64,000 nucleotides of DNA. It comes from Cyathus striatus. Its lineage: Eukaryota > Basidiomycota > Agaricomycetes > Agaricales > Nidulariaceae. The notes beneath the pieces are model-generated. The model was not told the DNA's origin. It ran no database searches and was given only the letters and a program-made list of their open reading frames with translations. The stretch spans positions 496,001 to 560,000 of the forward strand of contig JAOVFP010000016.1 in assembly GCA_025738555.1 (NCBI GenBank), in the 5' to 3' direction. Made by a program: the position numbers and the translations under genes. Of this stretch, positions 1 through 12,484 are shown one piece after another (within the stretch, counting starts at the first letter, position 1; the number at the start of each line of letters is the position of its first letter).

Positions 1-50
1 CCTATATCCGCTGTAATGATGAATTTCTCAATATCTCACGGTCTCTCCAG

Positions 51-58
51 ATATAAAG
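51..58 (+). promoter_or_regulatory. TATA-like box of P450-1
   Basis: ATATAAAG lies 36 bp before the likely ATG at 94. The third P450 paralog has a similar TATAAAAG at 24298, 28 bp before its ATG, so this is probably the ancestral core promoter. Confidence 0.4.
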
Positions 59-414
59 CTCACACTGTAGGGCAGGAAGGCCACCATATAATCATGGAAT
101 GGTCACCATATCACCTTGCACTCGCCATAGCCGGCATTTTCTTTATATGGTCGCAACAGCGCAGATCTATGGAAACCCGGAGCACCACGCTCAGAAGCAT
201 CAAAATATTTTGTGCTCCGAGCATCGGCTGCTCGGCAGATCGCTTACGCCTTCGCTTAGATATGTATGCTCGGGTCAAGAAATTCGGTAGCGAGTTGGAT
301 AGAATATATTGAGAAAAGGTGGTAGTGGGTAAGCGTTCTTATAGTTATGCATTGTAAGTAAATAGCTATACATTACCAGTGAGTTGTGGTTTGGCTGTAG
401 AGCAGGTGTTTCGC

Positions 415-1646
415 CAGGCTCCTAAAACCAGCACTCGTATCTCGCAACAACCTCCTTAGGTAAACAAGGGCAAATATTTGCTTAAGGCAAATAAACCTAA
501 GGAGGTTGTGCTCGATAGAGCGGCTGGCATAAGTGGTCACCGAAGTTTCCCCGCGGACCCTTTCCATCAACAGGGAAATCGACGGCGGGGCACGCCGCGT
601 TCCCACCTCATACCTATGTACTCGCGCCCATGAACACCAATTATCTACAATTATTTGAACCTCATACTCTCCATGTACTTATTCTCAAACGCACAAATAG
701 TTTAATTTTGGTCTTTCTTTGTTGATTGCAGTAATAGTATTTGTATTATGAAGTAATAAAATATACTGGATGTGTCAAAATTACCGGCCTACATATACTT
801 ATATGAATTGAAGTGAAAGATAAAAAATAAAGCAGGTACTGTTGGATATGCAAACGCCTCCAAGTTCGACTCGCGCTCCTGTTTTTCATTAGACCACGCC
901 CGCTTGTATTCACTCAGCAACCACCACCTTGCCACCAAGGTCATATGCTCATCACACAGCAAGGTAATATATTGTATATATTGTATCTCTCTATGTTTCA
1001 CTACACCACCGTGTTTTATTCTAATACTTTATTATCTTGTACTGTTGCTGTGCTGCACAGCACACTCTGTGCCACACACATTCCCTCCTATGTAGTTTAC
1101 TCCTTTATCTAGGAGTAAAGGACTCATAATGTATGTTAATTACTCTAGGTTTTCTTCAGGTACTACGGTGTGTACTCCACAGACAGTTAAACAACAGCCA
1201 AATAAGTGAATGCCGGTTAGCTGACAGGCTCAGGCCTCAGGCTTCAAAGCTTCATATACATACTGTATTTTAAAAGGTAAGTACTTTCATCAATCACACT
1301 TGTAAGTCTATGAAAGGCAAGTACTTACTGCAGTCAACAAAGAAAGACCAAAATTAGATTATTTGTGCGTTTGAGAATAAGTACACGGAGAGCATGAGGC
1401 TCAAATAATTGTAGATAATTGGTGTTCATGGGCACGAGTACATAGGTATGAGGTGGGAACGCGGCGTGCCCCGCCGTCGATTTCCCTGTTGATGGAAAGG
1501 GTCCGCGGGGAAACTTCGGTGACCACTTATGCCAGCCGCTCTATCGAGCACAACCTCCTTAGGTTTATTTGCCTTAAGCAAATATTTGCCCTTGTTTACC
1601 TAAGGAGGTTGTTGCGAGATACGAGAGTGCTGGTTTTAGGAGCCTG
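415..1646. mobile_element. Nested MULE-like non-autonomous element, long TIRs
   Basis: Ends CAGGCTCCTAAAACCAGCAC and its complement start inverted repeats of about 330 bp (415 to about 740, and about 1328-1646). The flanks carry a 9-bp duplication GTGTTTCGC (406-414 and 1647-1655), the length typical of Mutator-like elements. Each TIR contains its own palindromes (CCTCCTTAGGT...ACCTAAGGAGG and GCAAATATTTGC), so each could form a hairpin. The centre, about 740-1330, has no convincing transposase. Its TIRs produce mirrored open frames (near 373-606 on minus and 1453-1704 on plus) that I do not regard as genes. Confidence 0.85.
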
Positions 1647-1655
1647 GTGTTTCGC

Positions 1656-4084
1656 CTGCGCTACAAAACTTCGCACCTTATGTAACTGTTATCTCAAAAG
1701 ATAACACTATCAAATCTAACCACGCTCGCATCAACGCGCTATTTGTGTTTGCTCTCTCCCTCTCCCTTGTCCCTCCCGCAGACCCCCTTCAACGCTGACA
1801 CTGGTACATCGCCTAGAACACCGCTATGACTCAACAGGACTAAAAAATGTCGGCGTCACGCACTACTAAGGCCTGCTGAATACTGCAACTAGCGTTACCA
1901 AAGGGTGCGTCATTGTCCCCAAGTCTCTCTCTTCAAGCTTTATTCTTCAAATTTTCTCTTCAATTCATCGCTACTCTCACCATTTCATATCATGCATTAT
2001 TCCTTGCACAATCTACAACTCAGACACACTTATCTTCCATTCTACAAACCATTCCTCATTAAGTAACCTCCTTATTCTAGTTTTATATATAATCCATGTT
2101 CATACTCCCCCTTAACTCAGTGAATTTTTTTCCTCTTGTAGTCTCTATTTGTGTCTCTATTTGCGTCTTTAAGCTATTATCAGCGCTCTTGTCTTCCGTT
2201 TTACCATTTCATTTTCGAAAATCCATCAAGTTTTCGTGCTTGAACTTCATTTCGAGGTTCTCTATCGTGCTACACTCCCATCATCATATATCCATTACTA
2301 ATCACCCCTTCTAGCACCTTAAAACTCCTCGGTTGAACGGACTCATGCTAACATCATGCAGGCATGCATAGCATCCTAGCTTTGTTAAGGATTAACTAGT
2401 GTATCTTACCAGCATACTATGATGCTCTGTTTGATCAAAAATCACTGCGCCGTAGTTCAGTTGCCGTTTGCCATAGCATTGGGCATTTCGAGATTTATTC
2501 CCGTTATTCTTATATTATCGACATTGGTATATAGTCTAAGGTATGTATAAAATATTAGAAAGAGCCGTAACCTATCAAATTGCCATGAAAGTGTCTCTTT
2601 TCATGTTGTTTCTCATACACAAGGATGGTTTCCCATGCTCTCTCAATGCGCAAATACTTCAACAACATTGACTAAACTTCTATTATAGGTAATTTACAGC
2701 GAGTTATACACTATTTTTTAGTCATTCTAAAGTCAAGTTTTTTGTACTAATAATGCCAAATAATAGCCCACCAACATTCTGACATTCTAGTCACCTCCCT
2801 AGGTTGATTGGCCTAATAAAGATAGAATGTGTTCGAAATTTGACATGCATAAGCCTCTATGTACACTATATAAGTGCATTAACTTGCTTTTATAACATCC
2901 ATGCATGTATCTTACTGACTAGCAAGTATTATTGAAGAGTCTCCGCACGCAGAGTAAGCGTGGGAAAATAACCTTCATATGCGAAACTTGTGCAAAACAC
3001 CATATAAAAGTTGTGTAAAAGAGACTTCCTAGGTGTATATTTTCGTAATAATAGTGTATGTACATCATAGAATACATATTAATATTTAAAAATAAGAATT
3101 GGCTTATAAAAACCGAAATCTCAAATGCTACAGTACACGACAACCAAACTATGGCATGGTAATTTTTTTTATCAAACGGAGCATCATAGCATACTAGCTC
3201 AGATCGTTTCCTCTTGTGTAACACTGACAAATACATAGTATACAAGCCAATTGGAAGACTCTCGCTGGGATGAAAGGTTGGAGTAGCAGAGGAGGAGGCA
3301 CCAACTGCCCTGGCACCGAGAAAAGGTTACATTAACACACAGCCCCATGTACGATATACACGAGGATAGAGATAAATTATGAAAAGCAGATGAATGAGAA
3401 ATAGAGTGAAGAAAGGGAAAAAGTGAGAAGTAGACGAGATTGAAGAAAAATAGGCTACAGGCTACACTAGCAGCACGGGTGCATCAAAACCCTCATGAAA
3501 AAAAACCTAGTGGGAAAAACATGCATTCACAGGAAAAAAGCTACCGGCTGAACTACAAGTAACATAAAGGATAATAAAACAGTGAAGTGAGAATGAAAGG
3601 GAGGGGTGGGTAACGAGAAACACAACGCTGGCATGAAGGTGACAGAGTGCTGGTGCAGGTGGGAGGAGGAAGAATGCGGAACATTCAATTTTCTGAGCTC
3701 CTTGTACCATCCACACAGCCAGTTCCAAAGTGAGATCAAGGTCTGGCCACTGCGAATAAATTGTGTTTAAGATTGAGAATAAAATGAGTGCTCGAGCAAG
3801 AGGTCATGAATGAACACATTCACAAAGATGATCCCAGTAAGTGCCAGGCAGCCAGCTGCCCGTGAAGAATGAGCGCTTCATGGTCCGAAAAACCATGTCG
3901 CTACTATCCCTATTGGCCCAGTGCAAGTGTCCCCTTGAACTACAATTAACGGAGCGCGGTTCAGCTTGTTCTTGAAAGCTATTAATATTCGCAGCACTAT
4001 TATTATCCTGTTCTAAATTTACTTTGCACACTACCTGAGTTCGATCCTCGATTCTAAACTCACTACATACTGCCCAACCACAAC
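1656..4084. other. Interior of the 4.1-kb element, no recognised gene
   Basis: AT-rich sequence without a recognisable transposase. A minus-strand frame in the right TIR starts at the element's terminal ATG (reads METRSTTLRS) and meets a GTAAGT donor after ...GGSG. Another open stretch lies at 3804-4031 on minus. They could be exons of a decayed element gene, but no family was recognised. Confidence 0.3.
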
Positions 4085-5399
4085 TGTATAGCTATTTACT
4101 TATAATGCATAACTATAAGAACACTTACCCACTACCACCTTTCCTTGGTTCATCTTCATCCAACTCACTACCGAATTTCTTGACCCGAGCATACATATCT
4201 AAGCGAAGGCGTAAGCGATCTGCCGAGCAGCCGATGCTCGGAGCACAAAATATTTTGATGCTTCTGAGCGTGGTGCTCCGGGTTTCCATACAGATCTCGT
4301 CTCCCGTATCCACCTGGCCCTCCAGCGGAGCCAATATTAGGACATATGCGCATCATGCCCTCGAGCAACCAAGAACATGTTTTCCGTGAATGGTCAAAGA
4401 AATATGGTTCGTATGATAAATTCTCGTTTGAAATGATCACTGTTCAATGTTATAATAGGCGATGTCATGCACTTACGAATTCCCGGGCGTTCTTTTTTGA
4501 TTCTGAACTCTTTAGATGCTGCTATTGAGTTCCTTGATAAGCGAAGTGGAATTCACAGTGATCGTATGAGATTGATATTATATGAAATGTAGGTTTAATG
4601 GTGTTCTATAGTATCAAGATTGCAATGTTCACTCAAAACTTCGGGGTGATAGGATGGGGTGGTTCCCAACGCTTACATTCTTACCCTATGGAAAGCGCTT
4701 CCAAAAGCATCGCCGACTCCTACAAGAGTACCTTCACCAGAAGAAATGTCTATCGTATCATCCATTACAAACCCAGCAGGCACGCCGCCTGTTGGTAGAT
4801 CTATTGGATGATCCACAACATTGGGTGAACCATTTTCAAATGTGATTCTTTCTATTACACATTTTATATTTATTCATGATTACATTTCAGATTTTCTACA
4901 TCCTTCATTATCAAGATCACCTATGGGATAGACATATCTAAAGATGACCCATATATCGATATTTCTAACAGGGGACTCAGCTCATTAACATCATGCGGAC
5001 CCGCAGGAAATACGCCTGTCGACTTTCTGCCATGTTGTACGTTCCGAGAATAGCTACAAACATCTGACCCATATGTGCTAATTATATATTCACAGTGAGA
5101 TACTTTCCTTCTTGGTTCCCAGGCACGTACTATGCTTTCAGGGCGAGAAGCCTTCGTTCTGCGGTGAGAGGGGTACATGAATACCTATTTGAAGCTGTAA
5201 AACAACAGTTGGTTCGTCATCAACCGTCCTGTTGTTAATCTTATATTAATTGCATACAGAGAGAAGGAATTGCAAAACCATCATATCTTTCGCATTTTCT
5301 TGATCAACTTCAAGGGGATTATAGTGACATGGAGCATATGGAAGATTTACAAGGGAGTGCAGGTGCAATGTTTACTGGCAGGGCAGAGACGGTAGGTAA

Positions 5400-6517
5400 T
5401 GTTGAGTCACGCGACGAGAGTAGTTAGTTTAGTTAATACTTAGAATATAAATCCCAAATATAATAAACCAACTTAAATCCCGAGGTGCGAAGTCAGTAAG
5501 TTCGAGGGGCGCAATTGTATCAAATCCAAATTTAGAACAAGTTAAAATTAGAACAACTTAAACTCGGGCTATTCTCGTTCACGCGTCAAAGTATTCAAAG
5601 TCAAGTTCAGATTCAATTCAGTATCGCGGTACGTATTTCTCGGTATCAAAACGTCTCGTAACTATATCTGATTCTCGTCTTTACACACCCTGTCAGTGGG
5701 AGGGAAGAATGCCTGGCAGTTCCTGCCTTATTTCTTCCCTCTTCGTCTACTATATACATTTTCTACCTACTCTTCTTACAAATTGCGTAGTAATAACATT
5801 CTATTTGAGATCCAGTATTTCCCCGGTTCATTTGTAAAGTAATGCGTTGTCAGCGCCCAGGCGGCGGTCAGCCAATTGTGCGCATAGAGCAACGCGCTCC
5901 CTTTCTGCAACGCGCGCTCGTTTGAGCGTCCCATCGGTTACCTTCCTAATCGGGTAATCAGCCGATGCGGCAGCGCCAGCTGCTCGCATCAATTTCATTT
6001 ACATCGGTCTAACGGGTCGGTTTTCCGTTCCCGCGTGAACTTCTGACTGTTAGGGTACTCGTTCTCTTTCCTTTCTTGCTTCCTTTCCCCCTTTCTCGCG
6101 CTCTCTCTCTCTCTGTCTCGCTTGTCTCGTCGTCTCAGGGATTCAGGGTCTCAGGGATTTAGTAAGTCCGTGTTTTGTCTATCTCCACCCATTGTATCTC
6201 GTGCTGACTTTGTCATTGTCAGGTTTCTTAGTTCTAGGTTTCTTGGTACTCGTGTAAAGAATGCAACGTCGTGTTTTTAAAGGTAAAGTAATATTTATTT
6301 TATTGGTTTAAAGGTTTAAAACCAGTACTGAGGCGGAGTATGTGTTTTAATAGGTTTTATTATGTTTTAATCCCTTGTTTAATTATGGGAGGCGGCGCGG
6401 GAACTCAGCCCCTCCCCGCTGTTTCCGCACTCAACACGCTCTGTACTGGAATCTCGAAATCGAGATTTGAAGAGTTTTAATTTTACGGTACGTTGTTATC
6501 TTTTTACATGTGTATCA
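5400..6517. mobile_element. Solo-LTR-like insert in a P450-1 intron
   Basis: The paralog intron here is about 55 bp; in copy 1 it is about 1.18 kb. The extra DNA begins TGTTGAGTCACG, ends TGTGTATCA, and is flanked by GTAA (5396-5399 and 6518-6521). TG...CA ends with a short duplication and a TATATA-like stretch near 5751 fit a solo LTR. No gag or pol is present. A 4-bp duplication can occur by chance, so the exact ends are less certain than the insertion itself. Confidence 0.55.
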
Positions 6518-7472
6518 GTAACCTGATGGTTCTATGACTTAATTCTCAGTAGTGCACAACTTGATTTAGACCCAATCAGCTCTTTCGTTCTTTGTGCTCG
6601 CCATGGTATTGTTCCCGGAATTTCAAAAGAAGGCTCAGCAAGAAATTGATCGAGTAGCTGGTAAAGGCAGACTTCCTGAACTTAGTGACCGGAGTTCTCT
6701 TCCATATGTCGATGCTATACAAGATGAGGTTCTTAGGTGCTGTATTAACTAACATCAATTATTCCGATAACTTACTCGCGTATGTTGCTACAGATGGAAT
6801 ACAGTTCTTCCTTCTGGTGAGGTACTCGTTATTCAAGGAAATACATCTATAAGCTGATTGGGTGTTAGGTGTACCACACTGTTCTATTGAAGACAATGTA
6901 TACAATGGAATGTTCATCCCAAAAGGAACAGTGATTATTCCGAATGCTTAGTACGTTACTAGCACTTTCACTTATGAATACGAAGTATGATGCTGTCTAT
7001 TTACAATGCCATTCTACGAGACGAATCTATATATGCCGATCCCGACTCTTTCAACCCCAGTAGATACCTTCCCAAGCCGGAAGGGAATGCAGAGCCCTAT
7101 CCAATCGGCCATTTTGGATTCGGTCGCAGGTATGTCATATAACTCAGTGGCTGTTCAAGTGCATTCTCATCGTTGTACACAGACTATGTCCCGGTCGATA
7201 TCTCGCAGATGCAAGTGTATGGATTGCCATCTCTTCGATGTTAGCAACTCTAGATATCGGACGGGCATTAGATGATAAAGGAAATGAAACTGTACCTGAT
7301 GTTGAATTTGTTACAGATCTAACGAGGTACAGCTCAGCATTGAACTTTATATATCCTCTCTGTGTTGAAAACATTCTCTAGTCATCCTAAACCTTTCCTT
7401 TGCACGATTAAACCACGGGATCAGTCTTCGGAGAGTATGATCAGGCAAGCACAATTATGGGATGATAGTTGA

Positions 7473-9610
7473 GTATCACCGGTACTGGTTACTAAAGCTC
7501 TAATGTATTTGTATATTTTCATGATGTCTTCAATTATAACCCGCCGGTTGCAAAGGTTGACGCGGACGTTGATCACTGCTGTGCTGTCTGATTTGCGTAT
7601 GTAAAATATCTGGTGAAAATGCGTTATAGATATACAGCTCCTGGACCTCTATCAGAGTTAACCAGTATGCTTCTTTGCGTACATCTAACGTTAGTATAAT
7701 TACTATTATTCTTAATATATTTAAGGCTTCTCAATCATCAATCTGCCTATTGCGCAGCAGCTTTCTCAGCCCAACAATAATGCATTGAATTTGCATTGAA
7801 TAGCATATACGAGCCACACAAACACATATACCCCACCCACGAGCCAGCACCCCTCCAGGCATCACGCTATATCCAGCGAGAAACATCATGCACGTCACAT
7901 CTCCCCCCTCCTCACTCCAAAACAAAAATGAAATCCACTCAACACCACCCCCATGGGCCTTGTATGCCCTCACAATCTCACACTCATTGACATTCAGCGT
8001 GCAGCGGGGAGGAATCAAATCCCGTACTGGGGGTCGGCTAACTTGTTCTCTTCGCCCAGGTTGGACGTTGTCTGATTCGTATTCGTAGTAGCAGATGTTG
8101 TCGTTGCCTTTTCCAACTGAAAATATACATTAGATGGGGTTGAAATGGGGTAGCGGAGTGTAAGTAGGGAAGAGAAGGAGAGAGGAGAGGAGATACTAGG
8201 GAAAGAAGAGAAGGGACAAACCAAGGAAAAGCCTCGTCCACGTCGACCTCATATTCACGGTAAACCAGCTTGTAAAGAGTCTCATCCTCGTCGACTTCGT
8301 ATTAGTGACGTACACATTTGGACAGAGCCTCGTCCACCTTAACTACGTATCATGAGAACACGGTTGAACAAAGAGTAAGTACTTACCTAGTACTAGGAGG
8401 GAATGCTTGGTTGATTATAAGTGTGCGTACATGGATACACTGTAAACGCACCAATAGCAACTTCTCCCCAGCTGTGAGCGTGCGCACATTCAATATTCAA
8501 TCCTAGAGAACAAGCAACATGGGTGATAGGACGATAAGGGTTGATGGACTTGATGCTCATTGAAGCTTGAAGAGTCATGATCAAAATACAACACAGGGAG
8601 GTAAATCTGTGAAACACACCTTGGGTGTGTCCATAGCCAGTATAACCAATGATGCTGGTGCATTGTATTACGGGCCCATTTGAAGGAACATTGATAATAA
8701 TATGGAGAAAGCGTAAAGAAATTTTGCCATGTGCACACCGACAAAACCTCGGTGGGATTCCAGGATTTATTGCTACTTATGTTAGGTGAAGAGTGCTAGT
8801 GAGGCGCTGACGGGGTCTTGACATACTTAGGTAAGTAAGTAGCTGGAGGGCTCTGCCAGCCCTAAGATTTATGTAAGTAAGCGGCCTCCTTTACGTGTTC
8901 CCCGCAACCGCGCCACCCCATACGCCCCGCACTGCACACACACGCCGCCTTGATCAAGTCATGATGCTGACGTGACCTAACCAGTCGCACTGCGCAGATA
9001 ACAAGTCTGCAAATGCCGTTGACGAGCTGGTTTGGAGTCTTCCAGTGTTCCACAAACGAGAATTTCTGAACTTATTGAATAGCGTGTTGAAAACATCGAC
9101 GACTGTGTTACACTCGACCTCAAAGTGCACAGGGGACGGAGGCAAGAGGAAGATTGATAAGTGGGTACGATACATAATGGGCTACTAAAATTCATACAAT
9201 ATATAGCGGTACTTCATCTGTACACTACAAAATAAGTGTAGTATTGTCTGGAAGCATAAGTATGTGGCACAGATTGACAGAAGTGAGCAGATGACCACGT
9301 GGGTATTTATAATTCCAACGGAATGCAGAAGAATCTGGTGCATCAATCCGCCCTTCTTGACATCATCGACAGGAACATCGGAATTATCTGCTCTTTTAAC
9401 TTGTTTTTCATTTGTTTCTGACTTTCCGTTCCTTAGTGTCTTACTTCCCTGTCCATTATATCTCTTGAACAAAACAAGACTTGAACTTTGAGTCCCACAC
9501 CAAGCTTCAAGTGACCAATGGACTGCATATCCACTTTATCCACATCTGTCCTTAGCTCAGAATCTTTGAAGTCTGTGACATATCCACAGGGCACCCAAGT
9601 CTTGTTCCCA
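7473..9610. other. Intergenic, no gene recognised
   Basis: Nothing with paralog or domain support. Three short degenerate repeats of CCTCGTCCACGTCGAC type, about 45-50 bp apart, lie at about 8233-8345. Open frames here are short and overlapping on both strands. Confidence 0.4.
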
Positions 9611-9619
9611 ACTTCAAAC

Positions 9620-12305
9620 AGGCCGTCAACTTTTCGAGTTACCAGTAACTCGAATGGAACTCGACTGGAACTCGACCGGAACTTAACTTAGGAACTCACC
9701 TGTAACTCGAAAAATGTAAATTACCTGAATTTGTATGGTATATCACAGACATTCCAATGCTGCTATGGATTACTAGATTAGTGCTCACTTACTATTGTGC
9801 CTCTGCACTCATTATTTCCCGCGCCCCTGAATGCTGATCATGAATTTGATCTGATGCTTCTGCCTCCATCAAATTGATCAATAAGTGCTGCATGTTGTTT
9901 TCCATGGCATGTTTGATCGCATTCATACGCCTCATCATCGTCATAAACAGTGAGCACTCAATATTTTCATTTCTGGTCGAGTTCTTGGGCAATTCCTCTC
10001 AATATTTTTGTGAACATTAATGTATATTAAATGCTTCAACTGTACAGCTAAATTACCTATAAAATAGTATGATAAGCTCAGGTTATTATTATTAATGTTA
10101 TATTTTATGTAAGCACAGTACATGATGTTTATGCAACTAAGATGTTATATTACATACAAAATAACAAGCTTCATATTGTAAAAAAAAAAATTACAGGAAG
10201 AATCCAAAAAGTGAGAGAAGAATGCACAAAATATGTGCTCACTGTTGAGCATGATGATGGAAGAAGTGCAACACGATCACCATCAATGCATCAGAAGCAA
10301 GTGGAGTTATCGGGAATTTGATGGCTGATGTGATGGCGCTATTTTTACACATCCTTGGCAGCAGGGGTGGGCATGGGAAACAGCGAGCTAAGGGATCATG
10401 ATAACAATGAGCACAATAATAAAGTATGGGTTTTTTGTAATGGAATTTGAGGAACTTAAAGTAGGAACTTAACTGGAACTCAACTGGAACTCGAATGGAA
10501 CTCAACTCAAATTCAAGTGGAGTTGAGTTGTCATTTACCACTCAAAGGTAACTCAATGGTAACTCAACTGACACTTAAATTTAGCTTAAGCAAGGAACTC
10601 AACTCCACTTGATGGAACTTAACTTTCACTCAAGAAAATAAGCGAGAAACTTAACTTCACTCAAGGGAACTTAACTTTTACTCGAAAAATAAGCAAGTTG
10701 TATACCTGTATTGTATGAGTACCTTACAATAATTTTACAGTAGTTTGTGTTGTTTCCCACCCCCCTGCTCGCTGTTTCCCATGCCTATAATTCAATGTTT
10801 ATTCATTTCTTATTAGTTGCACCTCTGCTCATAATTTCCCACACTTCCGCTATCATTCTGATCTCCACTCATACTATCCCGCACTCCCACTCATGATTTC
10901 CCATGTTTCTGTTATTATTCTGCTGTTCACTCTGTCCGCTTCCTGCTCAGCAATTCCCACGCTTTCGCTTCTCCTCTAATCCGCTCGCAATTTCCCGCGC
11001 ATTTCATCATTCCCGCCCTCCCGCTCATAGTTTCCCACGCCTCTGCTTTTACTGTTCACTGCTGTCCGCACCCCCGCCTAACATTTTCCCACGCTTTCGC
11101 TGATCATTCCGACCTCTTTTCACATTCCCGTCCTCCCACCCATATTTTCCCACGCCTCCGCTTTTCACTTCTGATGCTCATTGCTGTCCACTTCTAATTC
11201 CCACACCTCCGCTTCTGTTGCTCACCGCTGTCCGCATCCCCGCTCGAAATTTCCCACGCTTTCACCCATCATTTCGACCTCTGTTCATTATCTCCCACCC
11301 TCCTACTCATAGTTTCCCATGCCTCCGCTCTTATTTTCCCACACAATTAAAATACTTTTCCAACAAATCACATAATCTACTGTACTAAGCATTGAACATA
11401 TTATTATAAAGGACTAAATACATATGTAACTCTCATTTTTTATATGTTTATTTACATTATTACTTAATATTATATGGTCTACTATGTGTATAACAACTTA
11501 CATTAAGTGATGCAAAAAGATTGAAAGAAAAAGAGCAAGAACTGAGCTAAAAATTTAAGAAAAGACTTGCTCACTGTTAAGGATGATGACTAGGAAAAGT
11601 GCCCATCAACAATCCCACGGTGTGTTCATATGTTGACGTCGCAGTGATAAAAATTTGAGTTGATGTAAGTGATGGATAGTACAACACACATGCAAATGTG
11701 TGTAAATAAAGGCAGGCAGCATGCGTGGGAATTGTTGAGCAGAGTTGTAGAAAACATTAGGCGGGCAGGGGTATGGAAACAGAGCAGTAGTTATAGTAGT
11801 GATTAGTGTAAACTTACTGTACACTTGAAACTTGAATATTTGGAACTTAACTTACACCTGATAGAAACTTAATATAACTCGAGGGAACTCAACTTTCACC
11901 AAAAAAAAACTTAGTGAGGAACTTAAGTTCACTTGAAAAACTTAAATTTAACTCGAAAAAATTAACAGGAGTTCAAAATGTTAGCAGTCCCTCTACTTGA
12001 CTTGAGAGAACTTAACTTTCAGTCAAAAAACACAAGTGAGTAACTTAACTTGACTCAAAGGAACTCGACTTTTACTCAAAAAAATAATAAGTGGTGAACT
12101 TAAGTTTACTTGAGGGAACTTGACTTTTCCAAAAAAAAAAAAGTGAGGAACTTAAGTCCACTCAAAATAAGAAATAGCCACTTGAGGTAACTTAACTTTG
12201 ACTCAAAAAAGGTAAGCAAGCTTAAAAGTGGAACTCAACTGTAACTTAAGTGTAACTTAACTTGAACTTGAAAAACTTGACAGGAACTCGAAATGTTAGC
12301 AGCCC
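9620..12305. mobile_element. Modular MULE-like element with ACTCGAA arrays (copy 1)
   Basis: Flanked by a perfect 9-bp duplication ACTTCAAAC (9611-9619 and 12306-12314). The ends are imperfect inverted repeats (AGGCCGTCAACTTTTCGAGT and GGGCTGCTAACATTTCGAGT, outside inward). Inside, modules alternate: arrays of about 10-bp units (ACTCGAAT and decayed ACTCAAC/ACTTGA) at about 9640-9720, 10440-10700 and 11820-12300; C-rich repeats of TTTCCCACGCCTCCGCTCAT type (about 9790-9835 and 10750-11345); a centre containing CTGTTGAGCATGATGATG (10242) or its relative (11572); and G-rich complements (10365-10400, 11705-11785). The order suggests two units in tandem sharing one array. No transposase was seen. 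It shares all module types with 31617-33097. Confidence 0.8.
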
Positions 12306-12484
12306 ACTTCAAACATCTCACGCTGTTTTTAGAATGTAGAATGACGTGGTAGTGGCTGGTGACTACTAGGTAATTGTGCAATACTCCACACATGTGGTCC
12401 TCGAGCTCCACAAGGATTGTATGGCCTTCTTCATGCAGAACTAGGGGCTTGCTTGAAGGAGCCTGACCTCTGGCATAAAGGAGA

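Larger units (their letters stand above)
168..4290. mobile_element. 4.1-kb long-TIR DNA transposon in P450-1 exon 1
   Basis: The ends TATGGAAACCCGG and CCGGGTTTCCATA begin near-identical inverted repeats of about 205 bp (168-372 and about 4085-4290). A 6-bp duplication, CAGATC, flanks it (162-167 and 4291-4296). Removing the element and one CAGATC restores the P450 frame with exactly the paralogs' spacing, which fixes both boundaries. No transposase was recognised between 1.7 and 4.1 kb, so it is probably non-autonomous or decayed. A 1.2-kb element (415-1646) is nested just inside the left TIR. The superfamily is unassigned: a 6-bp TSD does not fit hAT (8) or Mutator (9). Confidence 0.85.
94..7472 (+). 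pseudogene. Cytochrome P450 (OrdA-like), disrupted copy 1
   Basis: A membrane-anchored fungal P450 monooxygenase, assembled from 12 exons by comparison with the copy at 12.5 kb. Exon 1 starts MEWSPYHLALA with a hydrophobic N-terminal anchor, is split at 167/4291 by an inserted element, and resumes with the proline hinge YPPGPPAE. Other exons are about 4459-4588, 4653-4841, 4891-5036, 5096-5211, 5260-5391, 6570-6736, 6794-6816, 6869-6950, 7007-7129, 7183-7326 and 7382-7472. Landmarks are the I-helix region (ETTQSAL), K-helix E-V-L-R, FNPSRYLP, and the heme loop FGFGRR-LCPGRYLAD with its cysteine. The family resembles the O-methylsterigmatocystin-oxidoreductase-like P450s common in Agaricomycetes; the substrate is unknown. 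Lesions: the exon 1 insertion, an LTR-like insert in the intron after 5391, and loss of the exon-10 acceptor (ACAA at 7003-7006 where the paralog has ACAG). The rest of the coding sequence stays open, so inactivation looks recent. Confidence 0.85.

Noticed and set aside
16..312. Frame running from P450 exon 1 into the TIR
   Set aside because: A chimera of P450 exon 1 and transposon end in the wrong frame; not a real product.
373..606. 77-codon minus frame also seen as a plus frame at 1453-1704
   Set aside because: It is the same sequence in the two TIRs of the nested MULE; duplication of a TIR, not a gene family.
3804..4031. 75-codon minus frame in the 4.1-kb element
   Set aside because: Protein-like in part but with no recognised domain; could be a decayed exon. 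Kept only as a remark.
8015..8241. Overlapping minus Ser/Phe/Leu-rich frames
   Set aside because: AG-rich purine tract (8150-8215) keeps several frames open; no domain.
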